Shown here piece after piece: positions 44,210 through 53,699 of a stretch of 64,000 bases of DNA; position 1 is the first letter of the stretch, and the number at the start of each line of letters is the position of its first letter. The DNA is taken from assembly GCA_950106755.1 (NCBI GenBank), contig OX467091.1, forward strand, positions 16,261,538 to 16,325,537. The letters are read 5' to 3'. A model generated the notes under the pieces. That model did no database searches. It had not been told where the DNA came from and saw only the letters and a program-made list of their open reading frames with translations. The position numbers and the translations under genes were made by a program. Origin of the DNA: Climacium dendroides. Its lineage: Eukaryota > Streptophyta > Bryopsida > Hypnales > Climaciaceae.

Positions 44210-45406
44210 ATGCCTCGCAAAGGAATTCCGGTTCTTTCCGGTTCTTCGAAGAAAAGTTCGAAGGGGAAACCACAAGAACTAGATTGGGATGTTTACTTCG
44301 ATGAATTCAATGTGGCAAAGGAGGGGTGGGAGTACGAGTCCGACAAAGTGTGGACTTGTACAATATGCAAGAAATATGTGACCATGTCACACATAGCCAA
44401 ACTGTGGCCAGCAAATGACAGTTTGGAGAAGCAAGTGAGACGGTGGGAAGGCCCTATGAAGACGTGTACGAGTAGACACTTTGTAGAGAGATACGAAGAA
44501 ATTTGGGCAGCTTCAAATCTAGGTCCCTCGAAGCCTACCATCATGAACTATTCTACCATGGCAATGGTTTGGGCGGAGATTGTACTCCAGAAAGACGTTG
44601 ACTGGCGTACAGTTATAGGGATGAATAAAGAGACGAAGATGACGTGTCACTCAGTTGTGGTGTTCACTAACTGGTGTGGCGAAAGTGATTGCATGCCAGC
44701 TTGGTCGAACCGAGGTCAATTTGGGTGCCCAAGTTGGCCTATGCAGGATGCAGAGGACAGTGATGCTGACGATGATGAAGAACTAGCTGAACAGTTGCCA
44801 CTTCCACCTCCACCTCCGAAGAGGCACAAACGCCGAGAAGAACGCAAAGACATAGAATACGAGAATCAAATGCGGGAAGCATTGAGGAGGAGTGTTGAAG
44901 ATCAAGGCCGACCTTGTGGATATCACACTTCACCTCGTCGTGAACGTGATGTACATGGCTCGCGACATGGAGGAAGTAGTTCACACTACAGCAACAACCC
45001 TCGAGATGGTGGTCCAAACGTAGAAGGAGGCTATAGAACTACGACCTATACGGACTACGGTGGTCTTTCACATGGCGGCCCTCAATATTACCCAGGAACA
45101 AGGGGACCTCATGGAAACACCAGTTATACAGACTATGGTGGTTCGGAACAAGGCAGCTCGCGAAATTATCCGGGAACAGGAGGACATGATTTGCAAGGGC
45201 CTCATGGAAGTTCTTACTACACTGGTTCAAGTCATGGAGGGACTAGAAGCTCACATGAATATGCTTCAGTTCCACCTCCAACTTTGGGAGGTCCTTATTA
45301 TGAAAATTATGGACAAGGGCGACAATCAAGCGGATATGGGCCATATGGTGGCTCCGGTTCTACGCCTCAAAGTCAAAATCATGATAGTAGTTCTGATTCT
45401 GAATGA
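44210..45406 (+). CDS. Gly/Tyr/Ser-rich protein with W-x4-C-x7-H domain
   Basis: The frame of 398 codons begins at ATG 44210; the GTG upstream is inside the MITE and is not used. Residues 48-66 have W48, C50, C53 and H61 (WTCTICKKYVTMSHIAKLWP), followed by TSRHFVERYEEIW, MNYSTMAMVWAEI and DVDWR, aligning with the ORF at 34925. A short acidic and proline stretch (DADDDEE, PPPPPP), a basic KRHKRREERK cluster near residue 210 and then a long C-terminal region rich in Gly, Tyr, Ser and His with repeated TDYGG and YPGT words follow. Such tails are prion-like and often bind RNA or condense; that is inference. No stop or frameshift interrupts it, making it one of the better preserved ORFs here. Confidence 0.75.
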   Translation: MPRKGIPVLSGSSKKSSKGKPQELDWDVYFDEFNVAKEGWEYESDKVWTCTICKKYVTMSHIAKLWPANDSLEKQVRRWEGPMKTCTSRHFVERYEEIWAASNLGPSKPTIMNYSTMAMVWAEIVLQKDVDWRTVIGMNKETKMTCHSVVVFTNWCGESDCMPAWSNRGQFGCPSWPMQDAEDSDADDDEELAEQLPLPPPPPKRHKRREERKDIEYENQMREALRRSVEDQGRPCGYHTSPRRERDVHGSRHGGSSSHYSNNPRDGGPNVEGGYRTTTYTDYGGLSHGGPQYYPGTRGPHGNTSYTDYGGSEQGSSRNYPGTGGHDLQGPHGSSYYTGSSHGGTRSSHEYASVPPPTLGGPYYENYGQGRQSSGYGPYGGSGSTPQSQNHDSSSDSE

Positions 45407-47137
45407 AGTATAGTGTTATTTTGTAGAAAAATACAAGGTGCCATTATATAGTTATGGGCTTTGTTTTTTAATGTGGTTTCAAGTGTAATGCATTGTCAAT
45501 TTGTCATTTGCCATTTGGAAACAATGCAATAGTTGTAGGAATGCACGTATATTCGAACAAGTGAGATGTATGAAGAACTTGTTTTAGCCCCCAAAATGAA
45601 AGTGGTACAGACTATAAGACTATTTTATAATATAATAAAATTATTTGCTTTTTACCTTGTAGAGTAAGTAGAGTTCCATACTATCACTCCAATATGAATG
45701 GTTAATTGTTGCAAGTGTTGAGTATGTGAATGATGTGGTGTAATGTATTTGAACATCGGAAGTTACGTATTTTGGTCATTTGTAATGAATGCGTACTGAA
45801 AACCATGAAAGTTACGTGCTTGTATATAGAATTGCAAATGTACGGGTGTTTTTTGAGACAAAATGGTGTGACCAAATCATTTTTATAAAACCTTTGTCGA
45901 ATAACTCAACACCTTTTGGTATGCACCAAAAGAAATTTCATTATATAATTAGCTTTGATGTTGTACTTCCCAAATGCTATTTTAAGTATTGGACCTTCAC
46001 GACAACAATTCAAGACTTATTCTTCTTCAGGTATTTAACACTAGAAGAGTAAAATTGTAAAAACAACAAGATGTCTTGTTGTTGAAATTCATTGATGAAA
46101 TGAATTCGAGCTCTCTGGATATTGGATAGGCAAGAATATAATGTACAAGTAAAAAATTAAAAATTAAAACAAGTTGCAATTATTTTCCTACCTACTATGA
46201 CCTACTAGGCTACTACCTAGTGCAGTAGTGCCTACACTCCCCCCTGTCCCTTGTTTTCAGCAATTTAGGTCATAACTTCTATTCCCGGTCACTGATTGTA
46301 GAAAAAATGAGGTCTCCATTATCCCATATAGCTTAATAAGCTTATCAATTTTTCCATCTTCAGAAAAAATTTCAAAAAATCACGACAAAATTTCAAGTTG
46401 TAAGTACCTACCTAATAACCTCTAAACCCTCGAAGGGACCCTAAGCCCTTTAGAAGTGAACCTTCAACTCACAATTAGGCACTCACATACAATCATACAT
46501 TCATACACGATGTTTCCTTCGATCCTTTAGTTGCCCTCCATTGTCATATCAATTATAGAGACATAGAGGTAAGTAAACGCTTACCATTTTTTATATTGTC
46601 ATTGACATTATTATAATGAACATCTTCAATCACATTTACTGTACCACACAAATGAAGACAAGGACTTGTCAACCTAACAATCAATGAATCATTGAATCAT
46701 CAATCATCAATTAAAAATTGAATGAATAAGGAATTGCAAATTATTTCATATAATGATTTCGAGATTTCCAATTTTCCATCCAAACATACGATGACAAATG
46801 GCGTAAAGACTTCCAAGTTCTCCAAAATCATTGTGAATTAAAACATGTTCATTGATTACAAATGCTGAGATGCACCTTGCTGTAAAATAGCATTCACAAT
46901 CAATCCAATCATTGGTGATGAAACTGAGGTATATCATCCGTATATACTGTACTACTATATAATTGACATGTAACTTAGTATATGTCTTTACCTCTATGAA
47001 TAGCGCATACTATAAACACCTATAGGCTATAGTTAATTACTTATATATGATATATTAATATCATTAAAGACTTAAACTACAGCTCCAAAGTGGCGGAAGT
47101 GTTCATCCGGTATAGGCCAATGAAACGAAGAAGTAAA
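45407..47137. other. AT-rich spacer without a gene
   Basis: The first part is the probable 3' end of the Gly/Tyr-rich gene, followed by AT-rich DNA. Short imperfect palindromic text with CCTACTA/TAGTAGG occurs near 46190-46235. No ORF of interest is seen. Confidence 0.55.
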
Positions 47138-48568
47138 TCACGAAATCACTTGCGCCAAACTACTATGGCCATCGGGACCATCTTCGCAAAGTCTCCCCAA
47201 ATACACTTGAAAGACTTGCGCTAAGTCGTGATGCGAGTACAACACATGTTTTTTGCTTCCATGACCTTGCAAACCGTAGTATGTCTCTGACATACATGTA
47301 CTGTTGATTCTCTTCGCTATTTGACCAACAACAAATTCTTCGGACTTAATGGTAAGTACGGGTATGTTCTCCACATCTACATCTCTTCGATGTACGTATG
47401 TAATCTTTGGATCGATCCACCACCTCCTCCTCAGAACTTCGTCCCGATCACTTGTTGATGTGAATGTATACAATGACTTCATGGGCTCTGTACTAGTCGT
47501 AGTCATCCCCCAATCGCAAATTCCAATGAAAACCTGCGACTCGTCTTCCGAGAAATGGAACATGATGTTGTCTAGAGAAATGTCGTTGTGAAGATGTCCG
47601 GCACCATGTACCGCATTCATAATATGCGGCAGTGCCCAAGCAAGCTCCGTACGCTTTGCTCTCCATCACTTTAGACGATGAGCACGAATGACCTCCTCGT
47701 CGCTAATTTTGGGGTCACACATAATGTGTATGGCGATATTGTCTGGATAATCGTTATCCATTCTCAACATTTCACGCAAAGTATCACCATTCCACCACAA
47801 TGAATAGCCTTTGTTTCGATTTGTGTGGACTGCAATGAAGCGTATGACTCCATCGTGCGGAATCCGCACCGCCATCGATTCAGTTTGGTGGTCCATCTTT
47901 GCAAGCTCAGGTCGTCGACCCTCTTGGAGAGACATCTTTGCTGCAAATTCCCAATGTGGTTGAAGTTCAGGGCACCCTTCGATTCGCACCCTACGAATTG
48001 TGGCATAGCCTCTGCGTAGGACAATATTATCTTGTGGAATCACCCTTGCGGTTCCCAGGAGCGCTATTAAATGGCGAAATACAACTCGCATGTTTACTCT
48101 CCCTTCGTGAGTTGTCCACCAACTCATAAATCCACCTCTATTTCGTCTTGAAGCAAATGGTCTCATCCGACTCACGAACATGTCCACTTTTGTAATCACG
48201 TGCGTGAAGGCTTCATCATCAATGCGATGAACCTTACCAAATTTTTCGACGGTCCCTTTCGCATTCCATAGTGCATCATGCGCCCGTTTGTCCAACCAAC
48301 TAGTGAAATCCTTCTTTTCCATTTCTTGATACCACCCTCCCACCCGCAACGCTTCATGCATCATGTCCTTTATATCGCCTTTGAACTTCTCAATGCCCTT
48401 CTCTTGATAACGAACATACTTAGAGTCAAGAGACATGGTAGTTTCTCTCTCATAGAATTCAACAATGCATTTTCTCAAAAATGCGGTACAAGTGTACGAG
48501 GGGTTGTCCATGATGTCGACCTCAGTAGATTCCTCCACAAACTTCGTTTTCTTCTTCGCCCTTGGCAT
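47138..48568 (-). pseudogene. Divergent protein-kinase-like gene with one in-frame TGA
   Basis: Starting at ATG 48568, a 477-codon frame is interrupted only by TGA at 47666-47668. Near residue 330 it has HLHNDISLDNIMF, matching the catalytic loop HRDLKxxN of protein kinases (Asp and Asn kept, Arg replaced by Asn), and 18 residues later ICDWGM in place of DFG. The N-terminal 300 residues contain FMSWW and RRGYATIRR words but no glycine loop or lysine motif I can identify. The longer frame upstream of 48568 translates the GC-rich array and is not credible. Kinases with HNDIS and DWG exist in divergent families, so phosphotransfer is possible in principle, but the stop and missing N-lobe motifs make it doubtful. 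Confidence 0.65.
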
Positions 48569-48714
48569 CTTGATGAATGTCGCATGATTTGAGAAAAAAA
48601 ATGGCAAGGGTCCCCCCAAGATTTCACTTTTACCCTCCCGAGGAGAGGAGGCAATAGGGCCCAAAGGCACTAAGCTTCTCTGCTCTCTCTTGCAAGCAAG
48701 GGGGAAGGAAAAAG

Positions 48715-49165
48715 TGAGAGGCGGACGGCCATCCCGTCCGCCCAATCTCAGCCGTCTGCCCTGGCGGACGATCGATCGGGTGCCCCGTCGGGTCCGTCCA
48801 ATTGGCTGTCCGATCGGACGGGCCACCCGATCAGCCGACCGATCGGTCGGCCCCATCCGCCCCGTCCTCCCCGTCCGTCTGCGCGGTCGGCCTCGACCGC
48901 CCCGTGGTCCGCGTCTGTCCAATCGGTTGGCCCTGTCTGCCCCGTCCGCGCGGTCGGCTCCATCCGCCCCGTGCTCCGCGTCCGTCCGCTCGGTCGGCCC
49001 CGTCTGCCCCATCCTCGCCGTCCGACCGCTCGGTCGGCTCACTGAACCGGCCGACCGCCCGTCCACTGGACGAACGCGAGTCCTAAATTTCTATGTCCCC
49101 GGACACTCGGAAACCCGCGAACGCGGACGTTGGACGTTCGTCCGGACGTCTGGGCGTCCCAGCGT
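48715..49165. repeat. GC-rich GTCCGTCC/CGGTCGGCC array upstream of the kinase-like gene
   Basis: A dense, 450-bp block of CGTCCG, GATCGGTCGG, CGGTCGGCCCC and CCGTCTGCC words. Three sub-blocks of about 60-70 bp (for example CGGTCGGCCCCATCCGCCCC and similar) appear in tandem at about 48850-49040. It is adjacent to the 5' end of the minus-strand kinase-like gene. ORFs on both strands here are artefacts. Confidence 0.8.
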
Positions 49166-49169
49166 CCGT

Positions 49170-50262
49170 ACAACCCTGCCTCTGAACCTATGCTAAGTTA
49201 CAATCTACTTCCAAACGCACTTTAATCAAGCATCGAATCCAGAGCTAGCAAATATGATCAGCCTCACAATGCAAGTTTGATGCAGGGCAATGTCGAGTTA
49301 TCTCGTAAGAATGCACATCACGTAAGCCTAAGCATTTCGTTGGAACTCAATGGGGAGATTGCGCTATCGATTCAGTTCCATTACTACAGTTTGCTGAAGT
49401 AAGGGAATCTATCTCGTTCTAAGCCCCGATTCCAATTTGCGATGTCCGCTGTCGGGGTTTTAGGGTTCAGGGTTTTGTGTATGAAATCCTTCAGAGTACG
49501 CAATTCGAATTTTTTCTCTCAAGCGAGGTCGAAAGCACATATCGAACAGAGCAAGGAAAGAAAGGATACCTGATATCCTAAACCGTTGTTGCTGCGACCT
49601 ATGCTCCGGCGCCTCTACTGCTGCGAGCGACCTCTGCTCCTGCGAACGTTGCTGCTGTGCCCTGTGCTTCGGCGCCCTGTGCTGCGAGCGCCCGAGTGCT
49701 CCTCTGCTGCAAGACGGAGTTAATTTTCTCTCTCACTCTCCGGAGTACCAATTCATTCAAGCAGGCAATTCAAGTACAATTCACAAGCTGCTTGAATTGG
49801 ATGTGGCGAGAGCATCATAGGGAGTTGTGCAGCTTTGTCTCTCTCTTTATAGGACGTGTTGTGCAGTACCATATAGACGAGAGAGATCCAAAAGCTATTA
49901 CAGAGTACTACGAAGCTCACAGGGAGAAGGGCGATACCAGGGGGGTAATTTTCCGGGTATGTAACTATCCTGTGCTCCTCTGCTGCAAGACCGTGCTCCC
50001 CACTCTCCTCCAACCCACAAGGTCTTTTGCAATCGCGCAGCTCTCTCAACAACGAGCAATCTAGGTTCCACCTTCCGCTGTGAGCATGAAAAATCCTGCT
50101 CCCTCACTCTCCTCCAATCCCACAATACGACACCTCTGCTCTACTATGAAAATTGAAAAACAAAGAACACGAAAACAAAACAAAAACACACACTCACACT
50201 GCACAACACGACAGAACAAAACACAGACAACAAAACACAATGAACCCACCCGAACCCTCCAT
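49170..50262. other. Region with short duplications, no gene
   Basis: An unremarkable stretch with a telomere-like TTTTAGGGTTCAGGG near 49455 and a repeated phrase CTCCTCTGCTGCAAGAC at about 49697 and 49975. The GC-rich words GCTGCGACC and TGCTCC near 49590-49690 repeat. I support no coding region. Confidence 0.45.
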
Positions 50263-50545
50263 CTCGCGACAAACCCGCCCGAACCCGCCCGATCCTGTTC
50301 CCGCCCACCCGAAGCTGTTCCCGCCCGCCCAAACCTGTTCCCGCCCGCCCGAACGTGTACCCGCCCGCCCGAACCTATTTCCGCCCGCCCAAACCTGTTC
50401 CCGCTCGCCCGAACCTGTACCCGCCCGCCCAAACCTGTTCCCGCCCATCCAAACTTGTACCCGCCCGCCCGAACCTGTACTTGCCCGAACCCGGACCCGC
50501 TCAGGAAACCGTACCCGGATTCGCCCAAACCGGTACCCGGACACG
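50263..50545. repeat. 20-bp GC-rich tandem array CCCGCCCGAACCTGTT
   Basis: About 12 consecutive units of roughly 20 bp with CCCGCCCGCCCGAACCTGTT consensus, degenerate in a few positions. The period is not a multiple of three, so the same words appear in all frames as Arg/Pro-rich peptides, which are spurious. No ORF with its own identity lies next to it; it may be a relic of another element's array. Confidence 0.85.
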
Positions 50546-51098
50546 CCTATGGAACCCGTACTAAAACTGGCTTTATACTTCTTTTGCATTACTACTAGAG
50601 TGCCCTGTGGCATTGACACAATGAAAACAAAAATAAAAGTAATTTTAAATTTTCTTAAAACACCAAAACATCTCAAAAATGAATAACTTTCTAACTATAA
50701 GTTCGAATGCCATAAAACCAAGCCTGTACACCCCTCCTCGCCAAGAACTCTCCAACAATACCAAAATTGTGACCAAAATAACTAAAAAATGCACAACTTT
50801 CTCACCGTGAGGCGGAATGCCACAAAACCAAGCCCGTGCACGCCTCCTTGTCAAGAGCGTTTTTTCTAATTTTCTAATTTTCTAAAACCAAAAATAACTC
50901 GAAAATACACAACTTTTACACCGTTCACGAAGCTTTTGAGATTTGTTCACGAAGCTTTGGAGATTTATAAGTTCTTCCTTGAAATTTTTTTTTTCAGGTG
51001 CCAATGTTAGTAACAATTGAATCAAATTTCTAATGCATTTTAATGTATGTGTATTTTTTACCATATTCACTATTTGATTCATGTATTTCATTCATCAT
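50546..51098. other. AT-rich spacer before LTR C
   Basis: It holds a direct repeat of about 130 bp with words GCCATAAAACCAAGCC and TGCACAACTTTCTCACC, and CACAACTTT (about 50690-50910). No gene is supported. Confidence 0.45.
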
Positions 51099-51383
51099 TG
51101 TGACAACTCATATTTTTGATTTTTATTTGTTTACCCTTTTGAGCGAACCGGAAAATAGAAATAGGTATCCGGATTCATCTAGAAAGAAAAATAAATCCAA
51201 AAATAGTCACCAAAATTACCTTACGGAACTAATCCGGTTTTAGGTCAAAGCGGAACGGATTAGATGTACAACCGGATAGTATTTCCAACCGGAATCTTGT
51301 TGACCGGATTAGAGATAACCGGATGTCAAGAACCGGACCGGATATCCGACCGGTCATAAAGACAGTCCAGGGCGTCAGGACTA

Positions 51384-51393
51384 TATAAAGCCT
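51384..51393 (+). promoter_or_regulatory. TATA box of LTR C internal ORF
   Basis: TATATAAAGC lies about 315 bp upstream of the ATG at 51702. Equivalent boxes precede the internal ORFs in LTRs A and B. Confidence 0.6.
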
Positions 51394-53195
51394 GGCCCTA
51401 TCCATTTTCAGGTCTCTGGATTTCCACGTGTTGTTGTTTCCTGATTTAGCGCCTGACATTTCTATCATTGACCACGGCAAGGGAGAGGAAGTACAAGAGG
51501 GTACGGAAGTGAGTGAGGGGTGTGAGACGGAGAGATCTCCTCCGGACATGAGTGGGTGAGACCTTGAGTGCGAGCGGATACGTGAGAAGCTAAGAGTGTG
51601 AGCACGCCGGTAGGGTAGATTACAGGCGGAGCGGAACAGCTGAGTGTCGCGCGCTCCCTTTTTAGGACTGTAGAGAGTGAAAACCGGGTAGAGCTACCCT
51701 CATGCCGCGGCTAAACCGGAAGAGAGGTTCTAACACCCCGCCCCCGAGTGAAGTAAAGCTTAGAAAAGTAGTTCCGGTCATGCCGACCAAGGAACCGGAA
51801 CAGGGAGAGCTCAAAGAGGATTTGTCGTTGATGGGTTGTCAGGGGTTAGCTTTGAAACCTTGGGGTTTCAAAGATGAGAGGATGGTTAGAGAACTCCTAA
51901 GTGGCGTATCGAATCAGTTCGATAACACCCTGAGAGGGAATCCGGTCCAATGGACCGAGGCTTTGTGGCGGGACGTATACGGATTCCGGCCAGGAGGACT
52001 CGGCCTTGCCAACCGGAAGGATGATTTCGTCTAGGGCAAGTTTGGAAGCGTAGTAAATCCAAAGGACGGCTACGCGGTCGAAGACTGCCTTGATGACCGG
52101 GAGCGACGTCTGCTCCAGTTCCTGGTTCCGGTTTTGCATCCGGAAAAGACCACCAGGGTGACTATCACCTTAGCTAACACGATTTTCGGAGCGCTGAGCG
52201 GAACCCGGAAAGTAGACTGGGGCCGGATCTTCTTTGATCTGGTGTCCCAGCTTACTACGAGAGTGGGGAGAAGTAGGGCTACCCCCCTGTGCCCTTATGT
52301 GTACCACCTCTACCAGCAACAGGAACTGCTGACGGAAGTAGAGCTGAAGGTATGGAAGGCCCAAGAGCGGACCATGAAGTACGGCGAATCCGAGTCCGAC
52401 CAAGAAGCGGATTCCGGAAACGAAACCGAGGAGGAGGAAGAAGAAGAAGAGGAAGAGGAGGAACCATATGTTCCCAGCAAGAGGTAGAAGACACTATAAG
52501 AAACCCCTGTTTTTTACTGCGTTACGCTGTGACATCCCTGTTATTTTTGACATCACTACGTTTTTGGACAAACGCGTAGATCAGGGACAATTTTTTGTGA
52601 TGTCATCTGAAACGTCATAATAGATGTCAGGAAATATAGGGATGTCACTTTGAACGTACGTGTTTTTCACTATGTCAAAAAAAATAAAGGACGTTTCAGA
52701 TGACGTCCAAAAAAACACGAATCGGCCACGTCAGCCACTAGTGCGTCTTTCACTGCGGGCAGGTGCACTGCTGTCACTAACAGGACAGGGGGGGTGCTGC
52801 CCTACAGGGAAAACACCTGATCAGTATAGGAAAGAGCTTGAGGCTGTAAAATTCAGGCTTTCTGAGAGGATGTGAAGTCATGGGTACAAGGTAGGATGAA
52901 AGTGACATAGACACATGTAATGACTCCACAAATGTGTTTTGGTGTTACAAGTCTAGGGTATGCCAAAATAAAAAGGATGTACAGAATTAAATATTTTAGG
53001 TCCTAAAACATGAAAGATGGGAAATAAAAATGGAGACTCATTGGGATAACCTTATCATAGAGGTAAAGTTACGCAATATTATTTGGAGACGGGTTTTGAG
53101 AACAGAAAATGGGGATTATTTGGGAGTGTTGGGATCAATGTGACATTATTCCATTGGCTTTGAAATTGCAAATTAGGCCCCATAAAATGGAGAGT

Positions 53196-53675
53196 GACTT
53201 GCAGTCCCCATAGTGAATTCCTTCCAATATTTTTTGGATTTACGGAGTTGGGATAAAATTAAATGGGGAGAAAATTAAATGGGGAGAATATAGGGGTGTC
53301 CAGTTCAAATTCATTCCATTGGGATGGGGCTTGGGGGTCTCCCCCAATATGGGGGGGAATGGTAGTACGGGGAGTGCGAAGAAGTGCTTTCCATTGGGGG
53401 TTCGTGGATGGCCCAAACAATTTGGGAGTAATTTGAAGTCCCCACAGTGAATTCTTCCCAATGCTTTTTGGATTTAGAGAGTTGGAAAAAAAATTTAAAT
53501 GGTGAGAACATGGGGGGGTTATGGCCAAGTTCATTCCATTGGGTTGGGGCTCGGGGGTTTTCCCCAAAAAATTGGGGTGAATGGTCGTGTGGGAAGTGCC
53601 AGAAAGTGCTTTCCCACCTGGGTTTAGGGATGGCCCAAACAATTTGGGAGTGACTTGCAGTCTCCATAGGGTGAA
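53196..53675. repeat. Two-copy tandem repeat of about 237 bp
   Basis: Two imperfect units each contain CCCCA-AGTGAATTC, TTTTTGGATTTA, AAATGG-GAGAA, TTCATTCCATTGGG, a G-rich stretch, GTGCTTTCC and GATGGCCCAAACAATTTGGGAG. Equivalent points are about 53200 and 53438. It lies in the left part of the CACTA element. Open frames on the minus strand (Pro/His/Asn-rich) follow the repeat and are not credible. Confidence 0.75.
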
Positions 53676-53699
53676 AGCACATTACGCCCCCCTACAAAG

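Noticed and set aside
47666..47668. TGA as selenocysteine in the kinase-like gene
   Set aside because: Land plants lack the selenocysteine machinery and no supporting context is visible.
48569..49196. N-terminal extension of the kinase-like ORF and an opposite-strand ORF
   Set aside because: The sequence is the GC-rich array; the credible start is ATG 48568.
50080..50686. Long overlapping ORFs on both strands across the GC-rich array
   Set aside because: They translate the 20-bp repeat in every frame and give Arg/Pro-rich or Gly/Arg-rich text without a motif.
4259..52487. Reassigned TAG codon or programmed readthrough as the explanation for the TAG excess
   Set aside because: Frameshifts accompany the stops, the aligned residues are not always the same, and intact genes here end with all three stops. 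Decay is simpler.
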